Source: a virus
IMG/VR virus record: IMGVR_UViG_3300006920_000266
Span: 1-22,921 of that record
Reading direction: 5' to 3' (one strand)
Length of the DNA stretch: 22,921 nucleotides
A program made the translations under genes and the position numbers. The notes beneath the pieces are model-generated. The model saw nothing but the letters and a program-made list of their open reading frames with translations. It was not told the origin of the DNA and did no database searches. Within the stretch, counting starts at the first letter, position 1; the number at the start of each line of letters is the position of its first letter. Below, piece after piece: positions 1 to 6,412 of this stretch.

Positions 1-1180
1 ATGCACCTAGAAGAGTTGGATCGTTAAGAAGCTTCCAATCGTGCTTATGGAAAGTGTATCCACCACGAGTAAACGACTTAAATCCAAGCTTTACAGCCAT
101 GTCTGAGTCGTTGTTGAATGCTCCAAACTGTCCTGGTAAACCAGCAGTAACACCTGTTGCTACACCTGTAGCTAACATGTCATCAATAGCTAGGTCTTGC
201 TTTCTGTTTAAGTACATAGCGTACTCGGAAGGTGCACCTTGCTTGTCAAGCTCCATGATAATATCATCAAACTCACCAAATGAATCCATTGGGTTAGCAT
301 TAGCGTTAGAAACTAAAATTCCACGATCCTCGATAGCTGAGAAGTAACCTTCAGATCCAGCAAACTCTGTATCAAAGTCTGTGTCAGAATTAGTAGCTGC
401 ACCAGACTCATTTCTCTTTTCACCGAAAAGCATCATTAACTCACGCTGATCTTCAAATCGAGCACGAGCTTCTTGCTCTGCGTACATGAACCAACGGTAC
501 TCTCCACCACCTACGTCAACCCATCCGATATTCGTTGCCTGAGATCCGTTCACTTCGTGACGACCCTTAACAATCATAAATGGATTAGAGTGACGAGTAA
601 TGTTAGACTCTCTGTAAGCTGTTGGCTGATTTGTTCCTTGTCCGTACATGTTACCAAGAACAATAAGCTCTCCATCAGTAGTAGCGTCAATATCAGTACT
701 TGCAGTAGTGTCAGTTCCGTCAAGCTTTACTAGCTTTACATTTGCTGCAGTTCCAGTGCCAAATCCGCCATTCTGAACAATGAATCGAGCTCCTGTTTCA
801 GAGTCCATAACTACGTCGTTTTCCTGAACATTTGACGTAACGTCAGAATCAGAAATTTCTACGTAGTCAGCTCCTGATCCATCAATAGCAGTGTTGCCTG
901 ATGTGTAAGCAAGCTTCTTGTGGCGACGGCCAGTCTCCCACCAGTCAATCTGGTCAGATGATCCTCCGCTGTTAATTGCTCCTGTTAGTTTAAGAAATCC
1001 AGTGATACCTTGATCACCGTAAGTCTCAACGAGGTTGGGCATTACCTCATCTTTAGTCGCTTTAATAAGCGAGTCAATAGTTGTATAGTTTTCAGACTGA
1101 ATTCTAAAATTAGAACCCGCTGCATCTAACGGAGGTAAATTACCTGTACCTGCCGTTCTATCTGTTCCTAATGTTGCCAT
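1..1180 (-). CDS. Major capsid protein, C-terminus cut by window edge
   Basis: I translated this minus-strand frame from the ATG at 1180-1178. It is open to the window edge, giving at least 393 residues with no stop. The protein starts MATLGTDRTAGTGNLPPL and runs through an acidic, Gly/Thr-rich middle. It has a long charged helix with RWFMYAEQEARARFEDQREL, then segments such as EYAMYLNRKQDLAIDDMLA and FTRGGYTFHKHDWKLLNDP near the cut. This mix, a helix-rich spine plus beta-rich insertions, and the position directly after a candidate scaffold gene, fit a HK97-fold major capsid protein that builds the icosahedral shell. The fold assignment is inference from context and composition; I recognise no diagnostic motif. 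The start lies 13 bases after the scaffold stop, so the two are probably co-transcribed from the promoter at 4850. The C-terminus lies outside the window. Confidence 0.75.
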   Translation of the reverse strand, partial: MATLGTDRTAGTGNLPPLDAAGSNFRIQSENYTTIDSLIKATKDEVMPNLVETYGDQGITGFLKLTGAINSGGSSDQIDWWETGRRHKKLAYTSGNTAIDGSGADYVEISDSDVTSNVQENDVVMDSETGARFIVQNGGFGTGTAANVKLVKLDGTDTTASTDIDATTDGELIVLGNMYGQGTNQPTAYRESNITRHSNPFMIVKGRHEVNGSQATNIGWVDVGGGEYRWFMYAEQEARARFEDQRELMMLFGEKRNESGAATNSDTDFDTEFAGSEGYFSAIEDRGILVSNANANPMDSFGEFDDIIMELDKQGAPSEYAMYLNRKQDLAIDDMLATGVATGVTAGLPGQFGAFNNDSDMAVKLGFKSFTRGGYTFHKHDWKLLNDPTLLGA

Positions 1181-1193
1181 ATTTTCTTATTTT

Positions 1194-2363
1194 TTATACT
1201 TTAAAAGTTAGTTTATTAGCCCCCTTCCCAATAAGATTTTTCATTTGTTCCACTAAGGGATTCTCTTGAGAGGCGGTTTGTGTGGGTACCTGAGCAGCTA
1301 CATTAGATGCATTCTGTACTATATTCTTTTGACCGTCACTAAGCCCCTGTCTATATGTAGAAGAAACTATAGAGTCGATATTATCGATAATAGCACGGTG
1401 TGAATTTAATGTATCAAAATCCCATGTCCCGTCTTGACGAACATATGAATCAAAGTACTCATCTAATCGAGAGTTCTTATTCACAAGTTCTTGTTTGTAT
1501 CGGTCATCCAATCCGAAAGTGAAGGTTTTCTCATTACCAAGATCAAATTCTAATCCTGTTAATGCATCCGCTTCTGATCTCATCTCTGAGACCCAATCCT
1601 CCGTTATAAAGCTTGTATCAGCTTGTTCAGCAGCTTGTTCTTGAACTTCAGGAGCCATATATTTCATACGCTCTCCTTCAATTTTTTCTTTAGCTTTAGC
1701 TGCATCTACCTTCATTTGAAGGCCGCCAACTTTAACTTCTTGTTCAGTATACATGTCTGGATCTAACTTGTATCTGCTCTGAACTAGAGTAGTAACCTCG
1801 TCTGCTGTTAGATTAGGATATTGTATCGCTGTATCTACTTTTAACATCGTCATATCATCCATTTCGGTTGTATTTAACGACTGATAAGTAAACCACTCTT
1901 GTGGAGATCGTCCAGTTTCTTGGACAAATCTAGCAATAGCATCCACTCTCTCATCTAGAGGTTGGGGTGTTGCGACAATATCGTCAAAAGAAGCTACGTC
2001 TTTACCCAGCCTTTCGCTGAGATATGAAAAAACTGCTCCTTCGATTTCGTTGTCGCTGTATTGTATAGGTTCAGGCTGTGTAGCCTGATTTAATTCTTGA
2101 GTTTGGGGTTGTACGCTCTCAGTTTGTTGAGGGGGTTCAACCGCTTCTTCCATTTGCTGTTGAGGTTCTGCAGGCACTTCTGGTGCAGATTGTGGCTCAA
2201 CCTGCGGAAGAGGTTGTTCTTGTATACGATCAGAAACTACTTGAGACTCCTGTTGTGGAGCCTCTTCAGTTACTGTTTCTGTTTGATTGTTTTGCGTAGA
2301 CGCAACAATTTCTTCGGGTGAGTTGAATACTTCAAACCCCCCAATACTTTGTTTATTTTCCAT
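1194..2363 (-). CDS. Putative capsid scaffolding protein
   Basis: The protein has 389 residues. Residues 1-100 are an extreme low-complexity Glu/Gln/Pro tract (repeated EEAPQQ, EPQQQ and PQTQEL type words), so they are probably disordered. Residues 105-260 are helical and charged, with predicted coiled-coil character (for example AAKAKEKIEGERMKYMAPEVQEQ in outline). The last third is mixed, and the end (about 365-389) is LVEQMKNLIGKGANKLTFKV-like and basic. An acidic, elongated, helical protein encoded just upstream of the major capsid gene, with a short basic C-terminus that could contact capsid, is the usual pattern for a phage scaffold that guides procapsid assembly and then leaves. No protease motif is visible. 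Alternative: a minor head or ejection protein. The function is inferred from position and composition only. Confidence 0.5.
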   Translation of the reverse strand: MENKQSIGGFEVFNSPEEIVASTQNNQTETVTEEAPQQESQVVSDRIQEQPLPQVEPQSAPEVPAEPQQQMEEAVEPPQQTESVQPQTQELNQATQPEPIQYSDNEIEGAVFSYLSERLGKDVASFDDIVATPQPLDERVDAIARFVQETGRSPQEWFTYQSLNTTEMDDMTMLKVDTAIQYPNLTADEVTTLVQSRYKLDPDMYTEQEVKVGGLQMKVDAAKAKEKIEGERMKYMAPEVQEQAAEQADTSFITEDWVSEMRSEADALTGLEFDLGNEKTFTFGLDDRYKQELVNKNSRLDEYFDSYVRQDGTWDFDTLNSHRAIIDNIDSIVSSTYRQGLSDGQKNIVQNASNVAAQVPTQTASQENPLVEQMKNLIGKGANKLTFKV

Positions 2364-2387
2364 TATATTAAATTAGTTGTTGTTTTA

Positions 2388-2786
2388 TTAGCTTTGTCCA
2401 CGACCTCTAATGCCGCCTAGGTATAGTATAGCTTTATCTGAGTCTGTAGCATCTACAGACGTAAACTTACCGTATACTATTGCTCCTACAGTAATTTCCA
2501 TAGCTACGCTTGTTGTATTTACCGCTTCATAAAAACCAGCATCGTGAGTAGTATTCAAAAGAGCTCCCGCAGAAGTATAGTGCTGAGTTCCATCTGAAGC
2601 ATTTGCTCCTAAATACTCATATATACCTTCACCCTTTACGGTAAAAGTATCATCAGAACCATCACGATCAGCCCCCATATTTTGAATTGCAATAATATAT
2701 CTATTATCTGGAGCTGTAAAAGCCCCATTGTTGGTGTCAATTACTACAACTCCTGCTTTTCCTAAATAGTCGCTTGGATGTGCCAT
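2388..2786 (-). CDS. Small structural protein, possible head decoration
   Basis: This is a 132-residue, beta-rich, acidic protein starting MAHPSDYLGKAGVVVID. It alternates hydrophobic strands (RYIIAIQNMG, VAMEITVGAIVYGKFTSV) with Gly/Asp/Thr loops and ends in a short GGIRGRGQS tail. It is the fifth gene of a block of small beta-rich proteins between the basic-protein cluster and the scaffold. Its strand pattern recalls its upstream neighbours, but it lacks their N-terminal TATLTLSSADI-type motif, so it is at most a distant relative. Decoration or head-completion proteins usually occupy this place. No signal peptide or catalytic motif is visible. The role is inferred from neighbourhood. Confidence 0.6.
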   Translation of the reverse strand: MAHPSDYLGKAGVVVIDTNNGAFTAPDNRYIIAIQNMGADRDGSDDTFTVKGEGIYEYLGANASDGTQHYTSAGALLNTTHDAGFYEAVNTTSVAMEITVGAIVYGKFTSVDATDSDKAILYLGGIRGRGQS

Positions 2787-2798
2787 GTCTTTATGTTA

Positions 2799-3218
2799 TT
2801 ATGTTCCTGAGCCTCCGAAGACTACAGAAGAATTATCGTTTCCAAATACACCGTACTCAATAAGAGTATCTACCTTAGTAGCGTATACAGCATGAGTTTT
2901 GTCTGGTGCGATAGGAACAAAAGCAAACTCTCCACCACCAATCTTAGCAGTTAAAGCACTATCGCTCTCGGTTTCATTACGCACGTATATATAGTTTTCT
3001 AACTCAGAAGCAAGGTTCTGAATGTATAAGTAAGCTCTATCGTTTTTATCATTAGCTAAATACACGATCATGTCGTTAGTATCAGCAGCAGTTCCTTTTA
3101 CTTTAGCTCTAATTAAACTGCCTGAATCTACAGAAGCAGAAAAACTTTCAGCTAAAGCCAAGGGCGTAGACAAAACATTGCTACTACTCATTGATAAACC
3201 TATTGTGATATTTGCCAT
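2799..3218 (-). CDS. Decoration-like beta protein, fourth member of tandem family
   Basis: The protein has 139 residues. The N-terminus (ITIGLSMSSSNVLSTPLALA) and the central DRAYLYIQNLASE correspond to the TLSSADITGHNFNM and KVYIRNTS segments of the genes to its right. GGGEFAFVPIAP and DTLIEYGVFGND match their PGDWxFxPY and xVEFAVFSQ strands. It is therefore a diverged paralogue of the 3996-4406 and 4417-4830 products. The start codon overlaps the upstream stop by one base (TAATG). The family is beta-rich and small, with no signal peptide, and sits between small basic genes and scaffold/capsid, which suggests capsid decoration or fibre subunits. The paralogy is visible in sequence; the role is inferred. 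Confidence 0.65.
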   Translation of the reverse strand: MANITIGLSMSSSNVLSTPLALAESFSASVDSGSLIRAKVKGTAADTNDMIVYLANDKNDRAYLYIQNLASELENYIYVRNETESDSALTAKIGGGEFAFVPIAPDKTHAVYATKVDTLIEYGVFGNDNSSVVFGGSGT

Positions 3219-3985
3219 TATTCGTGTATTAACATGTATTCTAGCGTTACGTCAGTATGAACACTAGGTTTAACATATATGTCTGATATAGATTTCGTAC
3301 CATTTACTGTAGTCACAATAGTTAAATCTCCATTTCCAGCAGTGTTAAACTGAATTTCTCCAGAAGCCTCTCCTGAGTCTATTTCTAAATCATTTCTAGA
3401 ATATCTAGATACAAATGTTACAGTGGCAGAAGAGACGCTAGTAACCCAATTCGGGAATTGTGCATTATCAATCTGAGTTGCTATATTAGCTACCGTTGAA
3501 TTTGCAGCTGTAATTGTAACACCATCAAACACTACAGTATCTCCAGCAGCCCAAGTGTTAGTAACCTCACAGGTAAAAGTTTCTTTTGTTCCGCCATTGG
3601 CATTCCAAGGGAAGAAAGTAAAGTCACCTGCATAAAGTCTTCCTATTTCTGTTAATCCTGTTATTGTAGGATCTGTAGCGTCATGAGCACCGTCAGCTGT
3701 ATGACCAGTTAAATAAATAGTAACATACTCTGCCGCAACAGTAGATGTGTTTTTTATATATACTTTATTTGCTCCGTTGGTAGTATAGTCATCACCTCTA
3801 AAAAGAAGGCTAGTATCAATAACACCAGAGCCACTAAAAGACAATGTTTTTCTTGCCAACCCAGAAGTTTCTGACAAGCCAGTTCTAGTCCCAGCCTTAG
3901 TTAAGGTAGAAGAGGTGGCAATTGCAAGATTATTGCTCAATAAATCTGAACTGGTTATTGTTAATGTTGCCGTTGTTATTGCCAT
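3218..3985 (-). CDS. Decoration-like protein with an inserted second domain
   Basis: The protein has 255 residues. Residues 1-132 follow the tandem family: an N-terminal ATLTITSSDLLSNNLAIA strand pair, KVYIKNTS at about 74-81, and RLYAGDFTFFPW at about 116-127. The family's final strand reappears at the very end as DVTLEYMLIHE (245-255). Between them, roughly residues 133-232, is about 100 extra residues with the pattern GDTVVFDGVTITAANSTVANIATQI followed by an aromatic strand and ATVTFVSR. This pattern is typical of small beta-alpha modules in phage tail and fibre proteins. It therefore looks like a domain inserted in the terminal hairpin of the decoration fold, probably displayed outward. 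The proposed function, a capsid-surface adhesin, is inference. Confidence 0.65.
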   Translation of the reverse strand: MAITTATLTITSSDLLSNNLAIATSSTLTKAGTRTGLSETSGLARKTLSFSGSGVIDTSLLFRGDDYTTNGANKVYIKNTSTVAAEYVTIYLTGHTADGAHDATDPTITGLTEIGRLYAGDFTFFPWNANGGTKETFTCEVTNTWAAGDTVVFDGVTITAANSTVANIATQIDNAQFPNWVTSVSSATVTFVSRYSRNDLEIDSGEASGEIQFNTAGNGDLTIVTTVNGTKSISDIYVKPSVHTDVTLEYMLIHE

Positions 3986-3995
3986 GTTCTATATA

Positions 3996-4406
3996 TTACG
4001 ATGCTGTTGACTGAGATAAAACACCATATTCAATGCTTACATTTGTTGCAATTGTCGTTACTTGAATATCGAGAGTGCCTCCGTAAGGTATAAGCAACCA
4101 GTCTCCTGGATAGAGTCTTCCAACAATTATATTCCCTTCTAATTCAACAAGAATGTGATCGCTAACCCCTTCGCTAGTGTTCCTAATGTATACTTTATGT
4201 GCTACCGCACCAGTAACATAAATGCTATCAGCTACAACAACTGTGTCAGTTTGTGCTGAAGCATACTTTCTGCTAGTAATACCCGTAAACTCATCCAATC
4301 CTGTTGAAGATGCAGCCTTAGTTAAAGTAGCTGTCTGAGTCATGTTAAAATTATGACCCGTTATATCGGCACTGCTTAATGTTAATGTTGCTGTTGTTGT
4401 TGCCAT
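3996..4406 (-). CDS. Decoration-like beta protein, tandem paralogue
   Basis: This 136-residue protein is a close paralogue of the next gene to its right (4417-4830) over its full length. Shared features are MATTTATLTLSSADITG at the N-terminus, LTKAASSTGLDEFTG at about 28-42, HKVYIRNTS in the middle, GRLYPGDWLLIPYGGTLDI near 95, and a C-terminus ending VLSQSTAS. It is beta-rich, Thr/Ala/Ser-rich and nearly free of Cys, and has no signal sequence. The spacing of 10 bases on each side and similar leader sequences point to recent gene duplication within the operon. Capsid decoration is the best guess from position before scaffold and capsid genes; a fibre or neck role is also possible. Confidence 0.65.
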   Translation of the reverse strand: MATTTATLTLSSADITGHNFNMTQTATLTKAASSTGLDEFTGITSRKYASAQTDTVVVADSIYVTGAVAHKVYIRNTSEGVSDHILVELEGNIIVGRLYPGDWLLIPYGGTLDIQVTTIATNVSIEYGVLSQSTAS

Positions 4407-4416
4407 AGTTTTTTTA

Positions 4417-4830
4417 TTATGATGCTACTGATTGAGAAAAAACTGCAAATTCTACTTTCATCCCAACAGCACTAGTATCAATATCAATATCTAAAGTTCC
4501 GTCATAAGGGAAGAATGCCCAATCCCCTGGGTAAAGAAAACCCATAAGTACATTACTACCACCCAACTCTACTGTTACAAAATCACTTGTTCCAGCTGAA
4601 GAATTCTTTATATATACTTTATGAGCAGCAGTTGTGTCAACATAATCTGCTGCTGCAACAATGTTAGTTGCAGTTTGAGCAGCTGCGTATACAACAGTAG
4701 TAACGCCAGTAAATTGATCTAAACCAGTGTTGCTTGCCGCTTTCGTTAAAGTAGATGTCTTTGTTAGACTTAAAGCGTCTCCCGTAATATCAGCACTATT
4801 AAGTGTTATTGTAGCTGTAGTTGTCGCCAT
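4417..4830 (-). CDS. Decoration-like beta protein, first gene of capsid block
   Basis: This 137-residue paralogue of 3996-4406 is first in transcription order after the promoter box at 4850-4857. It contains ITLNSADITGDALSL, HKVYIKNSSAGTSDFVTVEL, and FLYPGDWAFFPYDGTLDIDI, and ends VFSQSVAS. The PGDW motif with an aromatic strand after it is the most constant part of the family in this window. As the promoter-proximal gene of a short unit that also holds scaffold and major capsid, it should be abundantly expressed, as expected for a capsid-coating protein. The biochemical role is unknown. The start is supported by the AT-rich leader and by the N-terminal identity with the neighbouring paralogue. 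Confidence 0.68.
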   Translation of the reverse strand: MATTTATITLNSADITGDALSLTKTSTLTKAASNTGLDQFTGVTTVVYAAAQTATNIVAAADYVDTTAAHKVYIKNSSAGTSDFVTVELGGSNVLMGFLYPGDWAFFPYDGTLDIDIDTSAVGMKVEFAVFSQSVAS

Positions 4831-4849
4831 TTTAAATGTTATTTATATG

Positions 4850-4857
4850 CAAATATA
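4850..4857 (-). promoter_or_regulatory. Bacteroidota-type -7 box TATATTTG before capsid block
   Basis: On the minus strand the 31-base gap between 4862 and 4830 reads TATATTTGCATA, an exact match to the Bacteroidota -7 consensus TAnnTTTG. The leader to the ATG at 4830 is 19 bases. The same box plus CATA occurs before the portal gene (13182-13189), also about 20 bases from the start codon. No clear TTG -33 element is visible, because the upstream sequence is the lysine-codon-rich end of the preceding gene. It probably drives a separate decoration-scaffold-capsid transcript. Confidence 0.6.
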
Positions 4858-4861
4858 GTGA

Positions 4862-5116
4862 TTATTTCTTTTTCTTTTTTTTCTTGATTTTGTATCTAGA
4901 CACTCTACCCTTAGTGCGTTTTTCTTTAGCTGCTCGTGCTTTTTCAGAAGGACTAAGCTCAGACCATGTAGCAGGAGTTTTTGAAGATATTCTTTTAGTT
5001 GGACGAAAAGTTCTATCCTTACCTTTATATCCCTTTTTGCCTTTGGGTGTTCTCCACTTTTCTTTAAACCAACGCTTAAGAGCTAACCCTTTTTTCGTTT
5101 TACGAACTTTAGGCAT
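4862..5116 (-). CDS. Small very basic phage protein, KRWFKEKW family
   Basis: The protein has 84 residues, with roughly 40 percent Lys plus Arg. It contains ALKRWFKEKWRTPKGKKGYK, then FRPTKRISSKTPATWSELSP and a charged C-terminal helix ending in a run of seven lysines. The order LKRWFKEKW, RPTKR(I/V)S, KTP, EL resembles a small domain of unknown function found in marine phages and large algal viruses (I believe DUF5872-like, without the Cys residues of the canonical form). It is the last of four consecutive tiny basic genes, overlapping its upstream neighbour by one base (TAATG). Its charge suggests nucleic-acid binding, perhaps in the capsid interior. That role is inference; the family's biochemical role is unknown to me. 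Confidence 0.7.
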   Translation of the reverse strand: MPKVRKTKKGLALKRWFKEKWRTPKGKKGYKGKDRTFRPTKRISSKTPATWSELSPSEKARAAKEKRTKGRVSRYKIKKKKKKK

Positions 5117-5298
5117 TACTTCTTTTTCTTATTACCCCAGTTTGCAGCACCTACTTTGCGGCATTTAGCTAAAGCCCCAGAAGCATAAGCAGAAGGCCAA
5201 ACCTTATATCTACCTTTTACCTTATGGTAACAAGCATCTTTAGTCGACCCTCCTTTTTTGTATTTTACTACTTTTTTTTTCTTAACTGCTCTTGGCAT
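5116..5298 (-). CDS. Small basic phage protein with DACYHKVKGRYKVWPSAYAS core
   Basis: The protein has 60 residues. A lysine-rich head (MPRAVKKKKVVKYKKGG) leads into a conserved-looking core with Cys at about 23 and 45, the string HKVKGRYKVWPSAYASGALA, then GAANWGNKKKK. This core is one I recognise as recurrent in marine phage and virus sequences, always in short basic proteins and without assigned activity. The gene overlaps the 5282-5470 gene by 17 bases and the 4862-5116 gene by one base. Two Cys with aromatic and basic residues could bind zinc or nucleic acid, but there is no classical finger. Co-localisation with three other basic genes suggests a common virion role. Confidence 0.7.
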   Translation of the reverse strand: MPRAVKKKKVVKYKKGGSTKDACYHKVKGRYKVWPSAYASGALAKCRKVGAANWGNKKKK

Positions 5299-5470
5299 GG
5301 CTAGCTAGCTTAAATGTTGCTTTTTTTACAGCACCAGGATGCGGTGCGTAGTCACCTACCATTAAATAATACCTACCGCTTTCTTCCATCCAATGATGAC
5401 CTTTAGGAGGATCAACAGATACTTTCTTGTTAGACACCTTGAGTTTAGGGTTTTTCTTTACGGTTTTCAT
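5282..5470 (-). CDS. Small basic phage protein with PPKGHHWMEESGRYYLM core
   Basis: The protein has 62 residues. The N-terminus MKTVKKNPKLKVSNKKVS is basic. The core is DPPKGHHWMEESGRYYLMVG followed by DYAPHPGAVKKATFKLASHA. The His/Trp/Tyr-rich core between lysine tracts looks structured and recurs in marine phage small proteins. It has no signal peptide, membrane segment or catalytic motif. The start codon overlaps the stop of the upstream 5470-5790 gene, and its own end overlaps the next gene by 17 bases, so it belongs to the same coupled cluster. The function is unknown; being in the basic cluster, a structural or DNA-associated role is plausible. Confidence 0.65.
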   Translation of the reverse strand: MKTVKKNPKLKVSNKKVSVDPPKGHHWMEESGRYYLMVGDYAPHPGAVKKATFKLASHAKSS

Positions 5471-5790
5471 CAGCTTTTCTTTCTACATTTCCATTTACGT
5501 AATGCTAACGCTTTTCTAGTAGGACGACCTTTACTATCTTTCATAGGACCTTTCATACCTCCCATTCTAGCACAAAACGACTTGCGTCTTTTGGCAGCCT
5601 TAGAACCACGTTTTACCTTTCCAGTAACAGCCATCTTTAGCTTACTGCCTGGGTTGGCTCTACGATACGAAGCTACACCTTTTCTGTTTAGTCCACCTTT
5701 AGGATCTTTACCTTCTTTTCGTGTCCAAGCAGGAGTTTTACCTCCTTTCTTCATTTCTTTTGTTTTATGTGGACACTTGCAAGCTTTCAT
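5470..5790 (-). CDS. Basic phage protein, DUF6321-like
   Basis: The protein has 106 residues and is strongly Lys/Arg-rich. An N-terminal Cys/His segment (MKACKCPHK) is followed by KTPAWTRKEGKDPKGGLNRKGVASYRR, with PGSKLKMAVTGKVKRGSKAAKRRKSFCARMGGMKGPMKD-type sequence at about 48-85 and a C-terminal PTRKALALRKWKC. The string KRRKSFCARMxGMKGPMKD, then GRPTRKALALRKWKC, is the hallmark of a small domain of unknown function seen in marine phages and giant viruses (I believe DUF6321). It is the first and longest of the four basic genes. The start overlaps the upstream thioredoxin-like stop by one base (TAATG). Basic charge and Cys residues suggest nucleic-acid contact; this is unproven. Confidence 0.75.
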   Translation of the reverse strand: MKACKCPHKTKEMKKGGKTPAWTRKEGKDPKGGLNRKGVASYRRANPGSKLKMAVTGKVKRGSKAAKRRKSFCARMGGMKGPMKDSKGRPTRKALALRKWKCRKKS

Positions 5791-6128
5791 TAGAACGCAC
5801 TCATTATAATTTCATCAACAGCCTCTTGAACCTCACCCTGAGTAGCCTCAAGCTGCATCATAATATTTGCTTGAAATCTCTCAACCTCCTCACCGTCATT
5901 AAATACAATAACTGTAGGAACTACGACGATCTTATGCTTTGCCTGTAGGTCTGGTTCAGAAACTATGTCTACACGCCTGCCCTTACAATCACTAAGCTCA
6001 TCTAACCAATCCACACTGTTAGCCGCATTAAAGCTAGCGTTAAACTCAACAACGCACACCCCTGAATCTGGTATAGTCATACCAAGAGATGTCATTGCGA
6101 ATAAACATATGTAGAATAATGATTTCAT
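5790..6128 (-). CDS. Secreted thioredoxin-fold protein lacking the CxxC site
   Basis: The protein has 112 residues. Residues 1-19 (MKSLFYICLFAMTSLGMTI) look like a signal peptide. CVVEFNASFNAANSVDWLDEL (about 25-45) matches the thioredoxin beta strand plus active-site helix, but the WCxxC position reads ASFNAA, so there is no redox cysteine pair. KHKIVVVPTVIVFNDGEEVERFQANI (about 64-89) is the cis-proline loop (P71) with the following strands. The C-terminal helix runs to the end. The protein is probably exported to the periplasm and structural or binding rather than an oxidoreductase. It is coupled to both neighbours by TAATG overlaps, between membrane/envelope genes and the basic cluster. 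The fold assignment is good; the role is unknown. Confidence 0.7.
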   Translation of the reverse strand: MKSLFYICLFAMTSLGMTIPDSGVCVVEFNASFNAANSVDWLDELSDCKGRRVDIVSEPDLQAKHKIVVVPTVIVFNDGEEVERFQANIMMQLEATQGEVQEAVDEIIMSAF

Positions 6129-6412
6129 TATTTTAGTTTGTCTATTTTTTCTTCAATACGATCTAAATCGGTTTTAAGCTCTGATACATCTTCTTGAGTA
6201 GTCATAATAGTCTGCCTTACTAGCTGATCCTTCATATCGAACTCCATGCGTGTAATCTCTGGATCTGCTGGCTCTGGTAACTCCATAGCTAAAGCTATGT
6301 CTGCTTGAAGAGCAAACCACATTCCAATAAGGGCTGCTAGCCCTGCTGCTCCCATACCTATTGTTTTTAGGTCTAGCGTTACTTTAGTATCCTCTCCAAT
6401 TTGTTTAGCCAT
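6128..6412 (-). CDS. Single-pass membrane coiled-coil protein, holin-like candidate
   Basis: The protein has 94 residues. A short polar N-terminus is followed by one hydrophobic segment at about 17-38 (LKTIGMGAAGLAALIGMWFAL). An acidic Pro-rich linker (MELPEPADPEITRMEFDM) follows, then a heptad-like helix to the end (EDVSELKTDLDRIEEKIDKL). One transmembrane segment plus a soluble coiled coil fits a small phage membrane protein, such as a holin-type, spanin-like or virion membrane-interaction factor. No lipoprotein Cys is present. It lies between an outer-membrane barrel gene and a secreted thioredoxin-like gene, overlapping both by one base (TAATG), so an envelope function is likely. It is not near the putative lysin (18669-19193), which weakens a simple holin call. 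Confidence 0.6.
   Translation of the reverse strand: MAKQIGEDTKVTLDLKTIGMGAAGLAALIGMWFALQADIALAMELPEPADPEITRMEFDMKDQLVRQTIMTTQEDVSELKTDLDRIEEKIDKLK

Noticed and set aside
54-733. Plus-strand open frames opposite the capsid gene
   Set aside because: They lie wholly antisense to a long, continuous and well-composed capsid frame and have irregular composition.
5393-5948. Plus-strand frames of 138 and 75 codons rich in Phe and Leu
   Set aside because: They are antisense to the lysine-rich cluster; AAA and AAG codons read as TTT and CTT on the other strand, so stops are avoided by composition alone.
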